DNA from: JBBKWH01 sp037968855
GTDB taxonomy: Bacteria > Pseudomonadota > Gammaproteobacteria > Pseudomonadales > Moraxellaceae
Length of the DNA: 64,000 nt
Assembly (NCBI GenBank): GCA_037968855.1
Contig: JBBKWH010000098.1
Coordinates: forward strand, 41,180-105,179
Direction: 5' to 3'
Position numbers and translations under genes: made by a program. The notes beneath the pieces were generated by a model. That model was not told where the DNA came from, did not search any database, and saw nothing but the letters and a program-made list of their open reading frames with translations. The first letter of the stretch is position 1. Every line of letters begins with the position of its first letter. Below, piece after piece: positions 34,880 through 43,842 of the stretch.

Positions 34880-35320
34880 ATGGCAACGTTTCTATCTGCC
34901 CAGTACAAAGATGGGCAACAAACCCCGACCCCAACCGATATGTGTGTGGCTCCCCATCGCGCATATTTTGTATTTCCGGCATCTACCGTACTTGCCATTG
35001 GTGATGTCATCGTTTTATCCAAGATTGCGCCAACCTACGGCATTCATGGTGCGACGATTGACACTGATGCAATGGCTGGTCTGTCTGTTGATGCAGGGTT
35101 CTTGAATACAGCAAATACCGCAGTCACTAGCAAAACACACAACGCAGTCAGTCTAGCAACAGCGGGTGTGATTAACCCAAATGCAACTGGCGCACTACGC
35201 GCAGAAGTAGTTGATGATGCGCGTGGTTTTGGTCTGGTCGTTACGGCAGGTGCAACAGTACCGCTAGGCTTTACTGTTGGTGTGAATCTGGAATTGCGCC
35301 CACGTCAGCCGGTTGAATAA
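34880..35320 (+). CDS. Head-associated hypothetical protein
   Basis: 146 residues from the ATG at 34880 (MATFLSAQYKDGQQTPT). An in-frame ATG at 34868 would add four residues. Beta-rich with Ala/Thr/Val repeats (TANTAVTSKTHNAVSLATAG), resembling small capsid decoration proteins. Directly downstream of the capsid gene and bracketed by terminators. A decoration role is inferred. Confidence 0.7.
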   Translation: MATFLSAQYKDGQQTPTPTDMCVAPHRAYFVFPASTVLAIGDVIVLSKIAPTYGIHGATIDTDAMAGLSVDAGFLNTANTAVTSKTHNAVSLATAGVINPNATGALRAEVVDDARGFGLVVTAGATVPLGFTVGVNLELRPRQPVE

Positions 35321-35342
35321 CCCAGTCACCATCCACACAAGC

Positions 35343-35370
35343 AAGGCTGAGTCAGACTCGGCCTTTTTTA
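35343..35370 (+). terminator. Terminator/attenuator
   Basis: AAGGCTGAGT / ACTCGGCCTT with CAG loop and a T-run. Internal to the late operon. Confidence 0.85.
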
Positions 35371-35394
35371 TGGCCAATGCAAAATAGGTGCATC

Positions 35395-36003
35395 ATGTCT
35401 GAACCAGTAAAAATTGAGTTAATGATCCGTCGCAAAGGCGGAACCACTGTTGATTTTGGCAAAAATGAAGCGACCAAGGTGTTTTATCACTTTGCGCCGA
35501 TTGATCCTGCTAACTCAAATTCACCACATGTGTGCGAGGTGAATGATGATGAGCACGTCAATCGGTTCTTATCAATCAAAGGCTATCGTTTGTTCCGTGG
35601 TGAGCAAGCTCCAACGACATTGCAGTTGTCCAGCAGTCAGCCTGATTCATTTGAACCAGAAGATGAATATGGTGATTTAGTGGGTATTGACCCGCAGTTG
35701 GTTGATGGCGATTGGCTGCATGGTTATAGCCGCAAAGTGCTTGAGATCATGCCGACTCATAAAGCCAAGTTGATGGCAAAGCTGAAAAAATCGTATGACG
35801 AAACATTGCCAGATGGTTCAAGTCCAAACGATTACATTCGTGCATTGTTGGTTCATGCCGTTGCCGAACAAGAAGCCGCATCAAGCCTAGCTGCTGGCAA
35901 CAATGCCGAGACCGGCAAAGAAGAAGTCTCGCAAGACTCCAATGATCAAGGCGCTGACAACAGCACCAACGATCAATCAGGCAACGACAACGCAGACGAC
36001 TAA
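35395..36003 (+). CDS. Hypothetical structural-region protein
   Basis: 202 residues from the ATG at 35395 (TAGGTG upstream). N-terminal 80 residues are beta-rich (VKIELMIRRKGGTTVDFGKN), middle is helical, and the C-terminal ~40 residues are an acidic Asn/Asp/Gln/Ser tail (SQDSNDQGADNSTNDQSGND). Not recognised. Conserved position between capsid and adaptor suggests a head-completion part. Confidence 0.68.
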   Translation: MSEPVKIELMIRRKGGTTVDFGKNEATKVFYHFAPIDPANSNSPHVCEVNDDEHVNRFLSIKGYRLFRGEQAPTTLQLSSSQPDSFEPEDEYGDLVGIDPQLVDGDWLHGYSRKVLEIMPTHKAKLMAKLKKSYDETLPDGSSPNDYIRALLVHAVAEQEAASSLAAGNNAETGKEEVSQDSNDQGADNSTNDQSGNDNADD

Positions 36004-36023
36004 TCGTCAAACCAAAACCCCAA

Positions 36024-36046
36024 AAGCCGCCTTCGGGCGGTTTTTT
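36024..36046 (+). terminator. Terminator/attenuator before adaptor gene
   Basis: CCGCC / GGCGG stem with TTCG tetraloop, A-run before and six T after. Confidence 0.88.
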
Positions 36047-36060
36047 GTTGGAGATCAATC

Positions 36061-36711
36061 ATGGCTTGGACAGTTGAAGATCTGATCACGTCAACGCGCA
36101 ACACACAGCTTAATGACCCAGAAGGCACGACTTGGCCTAATTCGTCGATGTTGAATGCGATCAATGAGGCATTACGCACACTTGTTTTGGCCCGACCAGA
36201 CGCGACCAGCACAAAAGCCGTGATCACATCTGTTGCCGGTACTGAGCAAAAGATTCCAGAAGATGGCTATCAGTTGCTTAAGGTCATTCGCAATATCACA
36301 CCAATCAATGGTATGGGCCGCGCCATCCGGCTGGTGAATCAGGATCGACTAGATTCTATTGCTCCAAATTGGCACTTGGATGTTGGTACCGAGGTCATTG
36401 AATACTGCTTCGACAAAGATATGTCGCGGGACACCTTCTATATCTATCCGTCTGTTGGTGTCGGTAAGAAGATTGAGATCCGCTACTCAAAAGAGCCGCC
36501 TACGTTCACCAACAGCGATATGGCTGTCGAAGTTCCCGTCTCACCAGTCTTTAGTTTGGCCCTGCAAAAACTGATTGCGTATCAACTGCTGTCTGGTGAT
36601 AGCGCATCAGCGGGTAATGGCGAAAACCATCTGAATACGGCAATGACGATCCTTGGCCTTAAAGCCAGTGCCGACAAGCAATCCTATCCATCAAGTAAGG
36701 GCGGCCAATAA
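36061..36711 (+). CDS. Phage adaptor protein (DUF6682-like)
   Basis: 216 residues. W-x-x-x-x-M-L-N-A-I-N-E-A pattern at residues 25-38 (WPNSSMLNAINEALRTLVLA) followed by EDGYQLLKVIRNI and FYIYPSVGVGKKIEIRYSKE is the adaptor/head-completion pattern of N4-gp56 and P22-portal type podoviruses. Expected to sit below the portal as a ring. The next gene begins two bases after its stop. Confidence 0.8.
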   Translation: MAWTVEDLITSTRNTQLNDPEGTTWPNSSMLNAINEALRTLVLARPDATSTKAVITSVAGTEQKIPEDGYQLLKVIRNITPINGMGRAIRLVNQDRLDSIAPNWHLDVGTEVIEYCFDKDMSRDTFYIYPSVGVGKKIEIRYSKEPPTFTNSDMAVEVPVSPVFSLALQKLIAYQLLSGDSASAGNGENHLNTAMTILGLKASADKQSYPSSKGGQ

Positions 36712-36713
36712 TC

Positions 36714-37310
36714 ATGGCCGCCTATTCTGACTGGGTGGATGCCGTATCCATACACCTTGAAAAATGCCCACGAGTCGCAGTGATTGGCGCTGTGAAGTCA
36801 TGCGTCATTGAGTTTTGCGACAAGTCACATGCGTGGATCTTTGAGCACCCAGAAGTAACGATCGTTGATGGCGAAAATCGCTATCAACTGGTAGATATGC
36901 CCAACGATTCAAGCATCTGCAAGGTCTGGGGATTGCGTGGCCACAATGCCTACTCATGCGATGAGCGTGATAACCCGCGCTATCACTATGAGCACCCAGA
37001 CCTGATCGTGATTGATGACGACCTATCGGTTAGCTCAACTCTTACCACGATCACACCACTGCTATCACTCAAGCCGCGCCAGTCGGCCCTCGATTGCCCA
37101 GACTTTATTGCCGATGACTACTTCGAGTGCATCTTGAACGGCGCAGTTGCGTACTTGCAGATGCAGCCAACTGCCGAGTGGTCACAGCCCAACATGGCAG
37201 CCGTGCATCAAGCCGAGTATTTGGCAGGTATTGAGCGTGCTCGATCCCGATTGGCTGATGGTTTTGGCAAAGCAAAGCCGCGCCATCGCGTTCAACCCCA
37301 ATACCTGTAA
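36714..37310 (+). CDS. Head-tail connector/tail protein
   Basis: 198 residues. N-terminus (MAAYSDWVDAVSIHLEKCPR) and YQLVDMPNDSSICKVWGLRG, later YFECILNGAVAYLQMQPTAE, resemble small connector or stopper proteins near the adaptor gene in podoviruses. Basic C-terminus (GKAKPRHRVQPQYL). Function inferred from location. Confidence 0.68.
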   Translation: MAAYSDWVDAVSIHLEKCPRVAVIGAVKSCVIEFCDKSHAWIFEHPEVTIVDGENRYQLVDMPNDSSICKVWGLRGHNAYSCDERDNPRYHYEHPDLIVIDDDLSVSSTLTTITPLLSLKPRQSALDCPDFIADDYFECILNGAVAYLQMQPTAEWSQPNMAAVHQAEYLAGIERARSRLADGFGKAKPRHRVQPQYL

Positions 37311-37322
37311 GGGACATATGAC

Positions 37323-39836
37323 ATGACAGCAAAGCTGACGCATGTACTGAGCATTGATGCCAGTGCACTGGGGTTGGTTGGCGTAGTGCGCGCCGACATT
37401 CGCTTAATCCGGACAAGTGCTTCAGATAGCTTTGTCTCCATCCCTGATAATTTTCGTGTACAGGTCGATTTGATTGATGGTCTTGGCAGTGTTCGGTTAT
37501 TTGAAAACACCTATGGCTCGATCTACGACTGCACGCTATATGCAGCGAATAGCAAAAAGGCATCCCAGTTCTTTTTCAACATGCCGGATGCAGATGCCAG
37601 CCTGACAGACTTGAGCAAGCTCACGGCATGGCCTGACTCAGAAGATACCAGCACAGTGCCGACCCCAACTGTTGGCCTTGTTGACTTGGATGATGTTGAT
37701 GACAGTGCTGCTACTGGCAAGTTTTTAACTGAGGTTAATCCGGTTGATGGCGTGCGCCAGTTTGGGTTTGAACAAGTAAGCATTGATGATGTGTTGGGAT
37801 TGCCTGATGCGTTGGGCAATCGCTCGGAAGTTGGTCATACGCACCCATTCGACACGCTAACCAATCAACCAACTGAATATCCACCATCTGCTCATTATCA
37901 CACTATCAACGAAACAGTTGACCTGCCTGAGACCATTGGCAGTCTCAATGCACAGGATGCAACGCTACAAGCCAACATTGACGCAGAAGCTGCCGCTCGT
38001 GATGCTGCTGATGTTGTGCTGAATCAAGCATTGGCAATGGTTGGCGGCGGCGCAAAGGCATACCAGACCAAAGCCTTGATGGATGCAGTAACGCCCACCG
38101 ATCCAAACCAGTTGTCGTATGTAACCAATGATCCGACCACCAATAACAACGGTCTATATGGTTGGACAGGTAGTGCGTGGGTTAAATCTGTTTATGACCC
38201 ATTAGCTCAGGCATTAGCTGCTTTGGCAGTTGAGGTGCTTAATCGCAAGGCACTAATTAGTACAGGTGATTTTGATTTCAACTTTACGGGTGCTGATTAT
38301 TTTAATATTGCAAAAATAAAAGAAGGTTTTTTGGGTGTACTCAATTTAATTAAAATCATTAAAGATGCAGGTAATACATTTAAGTTTGTTAATGCTGACA
38401 ACTTCTTAGCTGGTGAGTTTGGATCAGACTTTGCAAGGTTCTTTGGTAAATTAAGCACAGACTCATTGCAGCTAAATGGGTCTGGATCAGGTTTTGATTT
38501 TATTGGCAATGATGGTTTTAAGTTCGCTGAAATATCCCCCAATTTCGTCAAGTTCGCAGGGTTAAAGATCATGGTTGATAATAGTCAAAAGTTGCGATTC
38601 GTTGGCGATGATTATTTTGTGATTGCTGAATTCCCTTCAGTAGCAGCGAGTGTCACGCAACCGACAGTCATTAGCGTCACTGCTCCATTGTTCTGTGGCC
38701 CATTAGTGACATTTACCAACCAGCCTACGTTTATTGATGTTGCATCGCTTGTAGCTCAACGTGGCTTGATCAATAGCACACGCAACCTACTAGCTACGAT
38801 CAGCGATCAAAGCGGCAAAGGCTTTTCACAGTCTCGTGAGTCAATTCGATTTGATGCGGCTGAATACACGTCAAGCGGTTATTTAACGCTATGCGATACG
38901 GCCAATAATCCGAATAACATTGCACGCATCCCACTAACATTTAAAACAGCGCCAATCGGTCTAACAGGTCAGGCCAATAAAAACATCTTAGTGGTTGGCG
39001 ATAGCATTACGAACCGTGGTCTTTGCTCGCTCATTAAATCTTATTTAGCAAGTTATGGTTATAGCGTCACATTTGTTGGTACGTTAAAAGGGTCGCTTGA
39101 TGGGGAAACATCTACACAAACTGGTGGTGAATATGGCGAAGGGCGGGAAGGTCATGAAACGGGTGACTATACCTATCGCTATACGGATCGAGTACAGATT
39201 GTAGGTGTTGGTAATGAGCAAACCTATCTGAATCTTGGCTTGTCAGATAAAAATACAGCGCGTGAATATAATCCGTTTTTGCGTGCCGCAACCGGCGGTG
39301 ATAACGCAGGTGTAATTAACAATGGATATGTGTTTGATGCCGCATTTTATCAGTCCCGTTTTGCCTCAACATCAAAACCAGTGCCGACACCAGACGTGGT
39401 AATCACACTGCTTGGTACTAACAACAGCCGAGACCGTGACGGCCCAACATTATCAACTGAGTATGCCGAAGATTTAACACTGATGCTGAACAGCTATAAG
39501 TCGGCATGGCCATCCGCAAAACTGATTGTTGGTATGCAGACAACATCGTCAACGACAGATCGTGATGCAGTTTTTGAAGCTGAATATGCACCAATGATCC
39601 GAGCATTGATCAATCTGAAAAACAGCATTAGTGGGCTAATCGTTGCACCAATTTGGGCGCTTGCACCATCTGAAGTCGGCTACAGCATCACCACTGGATC
39701 GGCAACGACAGATAGCGTCACAGGGGCGTTGATTGGTGGGCTGGCTGATGACATTCACCCTCAATACAGTGGCCGCTATCAACTCGCACACACACTTGCT
39801 GCATATTCCGCAGCTTCAATCCAAGCTCTGATCTAA
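37323..39836 (+). CDS. Tail fibre/spike with SGNH hydrolase domain
   Basis: 837 residues. N-terminal ~200 residues attach to the virion and contain HTHPFDTLTNQPTEYPPSAH, a fibre collar-like motif. Residues about 318-450 carry four imperfect beta repeats with F-x-G-x-D-x-F-x-x-A-E. Residues about 552-837 are an SGNH/GDSL esterase: GDSIT with Ser561, LGTNN with Asn700, and DIHPQ with Asp810/His812. The enzyme probably deacetylates a surface glycan. The repeat region is noticeably AT-rich relative to the enzyme. RBS AAGGGA. Confidence 0.9.
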   Translation: MTAKLTHVLSIDASALGLVGVVRADIRLIRTSASDSFVSIPDNFRVQVDLIDGLGSVRLFENTYGSIYDCTLYAANSKKASQFFFNMPDADASLTDLSKLTAWPDSEDTSTVPTPTVGLVDLDDVDDSAATGKFLTEVNPVDGVRQFGFEQVSIDDVLGLPDALGNRSEVGHTHPFDTLTNQPTEYPPSAHYHTINETVDLPETIGSLNAQDATLQANIDAEAAARDAADVVLNQALAMVGGGAKAYQTKALMDAVTPTDPNQLSYVTNDPTTNNNGLYGWTGSAWVKSVYDPLAQALAALAVEVLNRKALISTGDFDFNFTGADYFNIAKIKEGFLGVLNLIKIIKDAGNTFKFVNADNFLAGEFGSDFARFFGKLSTDSLQLNGSGSGFDFIGNDGFKFAEISPNFVKFAGLKIMVDNSQKLRFVGDDYFVIAEFPSVAASVTQPTVISVTAPLFCGPLVTFTNQPTFIDVASLVAQRGLINSTRNLLATISDQSGKGFSQSRESIRFDAAEYTSSGYLTLCDTANNPNNIARIPLTFKTAPIGLTGQANKNILVVGDSITNRGLCSLIKSYLASYGYSVTFVGTLKGSLDGETSTQTGGEYGEGREGHETGDYTYRYTDRVQIVGVGNEQTYLNLGLSDKNTAREYNPFLRAATGGDNAGVINNGYVFDAAFYQSRFASTSKPVPTPDVVITLLGTNNSRDRDGPTLSTEYAEDLTLMLNSYKSAWPSAKLIVGMQTTSSTTDRDAVFEAEYAPMIRALINLKNSISGLIVAPIWALAPSEVGYSITTGSATTDSVTGALIGGLADDIHPQYSGRYQLAHTLAAYSAASIQALI

Positions 39837-39846
39837 GGGGATCGAC

Positions 39847-40581
39847 ATGGTTAGTATTTATTCGGCAAGCAATGGTGAAGGAACGGGCGGCTCTGGCACT
39901 TATGTTCCGCCTGTGAGTCGTGCAATTAAAGGCATTCATTTTTTGGTTGATAGCTCCGCAAAGCTGGCACACAACTTTGTTGAAGATGGTATTAACGGCT
40001 CTGTGACTGGCTCACCAACGATTACTGCCCAATATGCACAGATGACCGACAACACACATTATGTTGAAACGGGTGTTCCAGAATCCGCCTTAATGACTTT
40101 TTTTATTATCGCTAAATCTGACCAAGATTTTAGCGGGATTGATGGCTCAATGCTGTTTAGCACTAATGGGAATACTGTTCAAAGTGGTGGTGGGTCTACG
40201 TTTGGTACTTCTCTATATATGACAAGCAGCGGGATTACTTTTGGTTCTAGCCGTAACAATGGCGGCACAGTAACAAGTGCAGCGGCGGCGATTTCAGGTA
40301 ATACCAATTCAACATGGGCTTTGTATCAGTTGGAAGTCACTGCAACAGGTAATACCATTACCAATGTAACAACGGGTGCAACAGCAACAAACAGTGTCGG
40401 TAGCACAAAAGTGATTACTAACGGCAATTTCCGTCTAGGTGCAAACTTCACGGCCAGCTATGTTGGTACATCAAAACTAATGGCTTGGGTTGCTCACCAT
40501 GATGTGCTTACAGTTGACGAGAAAGCATCTTGGGTAACTCGCTTGCGTGCGTATGCTGCTAAAAAAGGCATTACCGTTTAA
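39847..40581 (+). CDS. Tail fibre-like protein (concanavalin/LamG-like)
   Basis: 244 residues, Gly/Ser/Thr/Asn-rich. FIIAKSDQDFSGIDGSMLFS, WALYQLEVTATGN and KLMAWVAHHDVLTVDEKASW make a jelly-roll lectin-like pattern found in phage receptor-binding proteins. Starts 10 bases after the SGNH fibre gene and is followed by a terminator identical to the one ending the repressor operon. Confidence 0.72.
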   Translation: MVSIYSASNGEGTGGSGTYVPPVSRAIKGIHFLVDSSAKLAHNFVEDGINGSVTGSPTITAQYAQMTDNTHYVETGVPESALMTFFIIAKSDQDFSGIDGSMLFSTNGNTVQSGGGSTFGTSLYMTSSGITFGSSRNNGGTVTSAAAAISGNTNSTWALYQLEVTATGNTITNVTTGATATNSVGSTKVITNGNFRLGANFTASYVGTSKLMAWVAHHDVLTVDEKASWVTRLRAYAAKKGITV

Positions 40582-40595
40582 CCAATTCAAACCTT

Positions 40596-40626
40596 AAACC
40601 CGCCAAATCCGGCGGGTTTTTTATTG
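40596..40626 (+). terminator. Terminator, identical to 15929-15959 in inverse
   Basis: CCCGCC / GGCGGG with AAATCC loop and six T. All 31 bases equal the reverse complement of 15929-15959. Confidence 0.92.
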
Positions 40627-40637
40627 GAGTAAGGATT

Positions 40638-40940
40638 ATGGCGGCACCATTCTCTGTAGCAAATGTTGTGCTTGCTGCGACCTATAACGTACCTAATGCA
40701 CGAGTGACTGACACGGTCAGCGGCAGCGGCTCAAAGTTCCAGTATGTAGCGATTGGCACTGCGGGTCAGACCGTGACTGTAAAAGCCGTGGTCGGCACTG
40801 AGAAAATTGACATTGTGACCCTTGAGATTGATGTGAGTGGGACGCCTGTTACCAGCGAACCAATTGAGCATGTCTTTGGTCAGCTTGAGATTAGCGGCAC
40901 TGCTGGACTGTACATCTATCGCTTAACTGGAGGTGTGTAA
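40638..40940 (+). CDS. Small tail-region protein
   Basis: 100 residues with alternating beta strands (FQYVAIGTAGQTVTVKAVVG). GGAGTAAGG precedes the ATG. Shares one base with the next fibre gene (TAATG), so probably a small adaptor or chaperone for it. Not recognised. Confidence 0.68.
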   Translation: MAAPFSVANVVLAATYNVPNARVTDTVSGSGSKFQYVAIGTAGQTVTVKAVVGTEKIDIVTLEIDVSGTPVTSEPIEHVFGQLEISGTAGLYIYRLTGGV

Positions 40941-42865
40941 TGGGCGTTACTGTTAATCCAAAGGCGGTTTTGCAGATGGCAACTAGGGGTTACGCAGATG
41001 CTGCGGCAATAAAGCCCTATGACAGTATCTCAATCTCTAAAAACCTGTTTGCAGAGTCAAATGTTGTCAACCACAGCTATTTAACCAATGCTGGCGGCAT
41101 CTCTGGATCAACTGGGTGGACACGGTCAGGCATGATTCCTGTGGTTGCCGGTCAAACATATACGCTATCTGGATCGCGTGGTCGGCAAGGACTTGCTTGG
41201 TTTGCCGCATCAACTGATCTAACACCAATCTCCTACGTTGGCGATGCGGGGTTGCCGTTGACTGCTGTTGCGCCGGCTGGCGCAAACTTTGCTGTCTTTA
41301 ACTTGCAATCATCAACAGTAACAGGCTGGTCAAACATCCAGTTTGAGCTTGGGGCTGCTGCTACAACATATATGCTATACGGCGAGTCAAAGTACCGCAT
41401 TGATGGCAGCGCCATTGATAATGTGCCAGCAGCCACAGTTGCGGCCCTTGGCACATTTACAGGCGGCGCGTCTAGTCAAACCATTAAAGGCGTTCAGGGC
41501 GCTGACACCGTTGTGCACACAGTCGTGATCAACAAAGCTGCAACGCATGATGCCAGTCGCGTTTTCAACTGGGTCTCGACTGCATTGAGCAATCTGACGC
41601 TACATACATGCGGCGATGATGCTGCGCCGTATCGACTCAATGAGACGACGTTAGGTGCAAATCATGGCTACAGTCGCACACGTTTGACTGTCGCATCGCA
41701 TACAAAAACCTTTGTTGACGTTGGGTCAATTTGGATCGATGGGGCGAGTAAAGAGTGGGTGTTGATCGGCATTGATAGTGCAACATCGCTGAGCTTTACC
41801 GCACGCACAGACAATACTGCTATCACAGCAACGTCGGGCACTTTGACGCATGTCAGTGGCGCGACAAATACGGCATCTGTGAGTTGGACAGCAGTGAGTC
41901 AGGCTCAGTGGTATCCAATTCTCAAAAACCACGTTGTCAGCGTCACTGCTGATAGCCGTCCGATTGATCCTGACAGTACAACGCCTGTGCAATTTGAGCG
42001 ACTAACGATTGCTCAGTCATACGAGTTAATGCTTAAAACAAACATTGTCGAGTGGTTGATTACACGCACAAAAACCAATGTTGATTTGACTGAGTATGCA
42101 GCCGCATCAAACGTCAGTGTTAGTATGACTCATGTGTTTGATAAATATGGCAACTGCACGATTGCAACTGACATTTTAGCACTTGATACCGTCCCATTAA
42201 GCGCATCTGCTGCAGCCATTTTGTTTAGCATGACGGCAAGACTTACACCAACGCTTGATGGCAATGTGTACTACTACATGCCAAATGCGCTGCCTGTCAC
42301 GCACGAGTCTGTTATGTACGACTTTGCAAACAAGGCTGATATCAGCACGTTTGCGCCGTCAACTCGACTTGATATGACGCCCGACCGAGTTACATCAGGC
42401 AAAACCATCAATCGGGTTGTGCAACTAACAAACAACTGGGGATATGCATCTGGGCTTTTGCCTATCCTAGCTGCCAGCCCTGCTAATCGCTCAACGCTTG
42501 CTGCTCGCAAGTCACTACAACTCAATAACAACGAGGCAAAGATTTATTTTAGTGCAGTCGATAGCGCCAGTATCACGACAATGGCTGCTGGTGATTATTA
42601 CAGCGCCGTCTGCTACCGCAATTATTTTAGACGCCCAACTGTCCGCACGGACAATTACGCGGTTTGCTCTCGCCAAGGCGACTATTTTTATATCGATTGG
42701 CATATCGCAACAACTGACCGCGTGCCGCTGCCACCCGAGCTACAGGGGCGAGCCTTTACCGTGTTTGATAAATCTGACTCTGTGACTGTGTTGAGTCAGA
42801 TTGCTACGTCGTCTGTGGCATGTAAAACAACAGGGGCGGGCTATGTGGTGCTTTTGTTTGTCTAG
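40940..42865 (+). CDS. Tail fibre/receptor-binding protein
   Basis: 641 residues. N-terminal ~20 residues anchor; residues 28-150 form a carbohydrate-binding-like domain (NLFAESNVVNHSYLTNAGGI, later YTLSGSRGRQGLAWF). The remaining 490 residues are Thr/Ala/Asp/Ser-rich beta sequence with no enzyme motif seen. Follows the small coupled gene and ends near a terminator. Receptor binding is inferred from place and composition. Confidence 0.75.
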   Translation: MGVTVNPKAVLQMATRGYADAAAIKPYDSISISKNLFAESNVVNHSYLTNAGGISGSTGWTRSGMIPVVAGQTYTLSGSRGRQGLAWFAASTDLTPISYVGDAGLPLTAVAPAGANFAVFNLQSSTVTGWSNIQFELGAAATTYMLYGESKYRIDGSAIDNVPAATVAALGTFTGGASSQTIKGVQGADTVVHTVVINKAATHDASRVFNWVSTALSNLTLHTCGDDAAPYRLNETTLGANHGYSRTRLTVASHTKTFVDVGSIWIDGASKEWVLIGIDSATSLSFTARTDNTAITATSGTLTHVSGATNTASVSWTAVSQAQWYPILKNHVVSVTADSRPIDPDSTTPVQFERLTIAQSYELMLKTNIVEWLITRTKTNVDLTEYAAASNVSVSMTHVFDKYGNCTIATDILALDTVPLSASAAAILFSMTARLTPTLDGNVYYYMPNALPVTHESVMYDFANKADISTFAPSTRLDMTPDRVTSGKTINRVVQLTNNWGYASGLLPILAASPANRSTLAARKSLQLNNNEAKIYFSAVDSASITTMAAGDYYSAVCYRNYFRRPTVRTDNYAVCSRQGDYFYIDWHIATTDRVPLPPELQGRAFTVFDKSDSVTVLSQIATSSVACKTTGAGYVVLLFV

Positions 42866-42901
42866 TCGCACCCAGACACATATCCACAATTTGTTTTAGT
42901 G

Positions 42902-42919
42902 GCCCCACATGGGGCTTTT
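42902..42919 (+). terminator. Terminator/attenuator after fibre gene
   Basis: GCCCC / GGGGC with ACAT loop then TTTTC. Short stem; moderate strength. Confidence 0.65.
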
Positions 42920-42934
42920 CATTGTGAGAACCAC

Positions 42935-43252
42935 ATGATCATCGAGCACTTCCAAGGCGACACCTTCATTGCCGAAGGTCAGTTGCTAAATGACTTAGGC
43001 ACGCCTGTAGACCTAACTGCTGAAGGTGTGACCGTCCGGTCTGAGGTTCGACTGGACGGCTTTCGCCCAGCAGATGCACCAGTGGCCACACTGACATCGG
43101 CCATTGTGACCACCGACTACACACTGACAGCCACTGATACGACAGGCTGGCCCACGTCGATGCTGGTATGCAATGTCCGGTACGTCAAAGATGGCAAGAC
43201 GTTCTCAACGCATGAATTCAAGATCAAGTGCATGATGTCGCCAACCCAATGA
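42935..43252 (+). CDS. Small tail protein (BppU N-terminus-like)
   Basis: 105 residues from the ATG at 42935. HFQGDTFIAEGQLLNDLGTP followed by VDLTAEGVTVRSEVR resembles the immunoglobulin-like N-terminal domain of phage baseplate/upper fibre proteins. ATGA overlap with the next gene suggests a two-part appendage. Confidence 0.68.
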   Translation: MIIEHFQGDTFIAEGQLLNDLGTPVDLTAEGVTVRSEVRLDGFRPADAPVATLTSAIVTTDYTLTATDTTGWPTSMLVCNVRYVKDGKTFSTHEFKIKCMMSPTQ

Positions 43253-43839
43253 AAACAGTCCTGACGTTTCCGAATTCATCGCATGGTGGTCTGGGCTGTA
43301 AACAGGCTGCCGGTCATCAAACCACGTTGACGCTTGGCATGGGTTTTGGTGCTGAAGCAGAGATGGCTCAGATTCTAAGTGATCTAAGCGATCTAGCTGG
43401 CACTGTGACGCAGCTATCAGAAGATACTGAGCAGGAAAGCACGTCGCGGATCAATGGCGACAATGCCTTAGATGTGCGCATTAACAACCAAAACACCTAC
43501 ATCAATGGCGTGGTCACAACGCTAAATGCGTCCATTGCTGCACTGTCAAACCAGCTTGCAATCTACTATGCGATTTATCCCAAGCTGGTGATGGCTGGCG
43601 TGGTTGAGATGGTGACGGGTGATACAACGATTAGCCGACCCACTGGCTCAACGATTGATTTCACTGATTCACGCTATGCCATTTCGCTAACACCAGAAGG
43701 CCCACATGAAGCATGGGACATTACGCGTAATGAATCGAGCTTCGACATTCATGTGTTCAACCGTTCTGGCACAAACCGAATTGGCTATAGCGGCAAAGTT
43801 AGCTACGCCATCTTCCAAACTACGGCTATCGGTGCATAA
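43249..43839 (+). CDS. Tail fibre protein with coiled coil and lectin-like tip
   Basis: 196 residues from the ATG at 43249. Residues ~40-105 form a trimeric coiled coil (LSDLAGTVTQLSEDTEQEST). The last ~70 residues are a beta-rich tip (SAIDFTDSR-like motif read as GSTIDFTDSRYAISLTPEG) reminiscent of small lectin heads. Overlaps its upstream partner by four bases. Confidence 0.7.
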   Translation: MKTVLTFPNSSHGGLGCKQAAGHQTTLTLGMGFGAEAEMAQILSDLSDLAGTVTQLSEDTEQESTSRINGDNALDVRINNQNTYINGVVTTLNASIAALSNQLAIYYAIYPKLVMAGVVEMVTGDTTISRPTGSTIDFTDSRYAISLTPEGPHEAWDITRNESSFDIHVFNRSGTNRIGYSGKVSYAIFQTTAIGA

Positions 43840-43842
43840 ATC

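Noticed and set aside
37323..42865. Diversity-generating retroelement for the fibre genes
   Set aside because: AT-rich fibre blocks raised the idea, but there is no reverse transcriptase gene and no template/variable repeat pair in the window.
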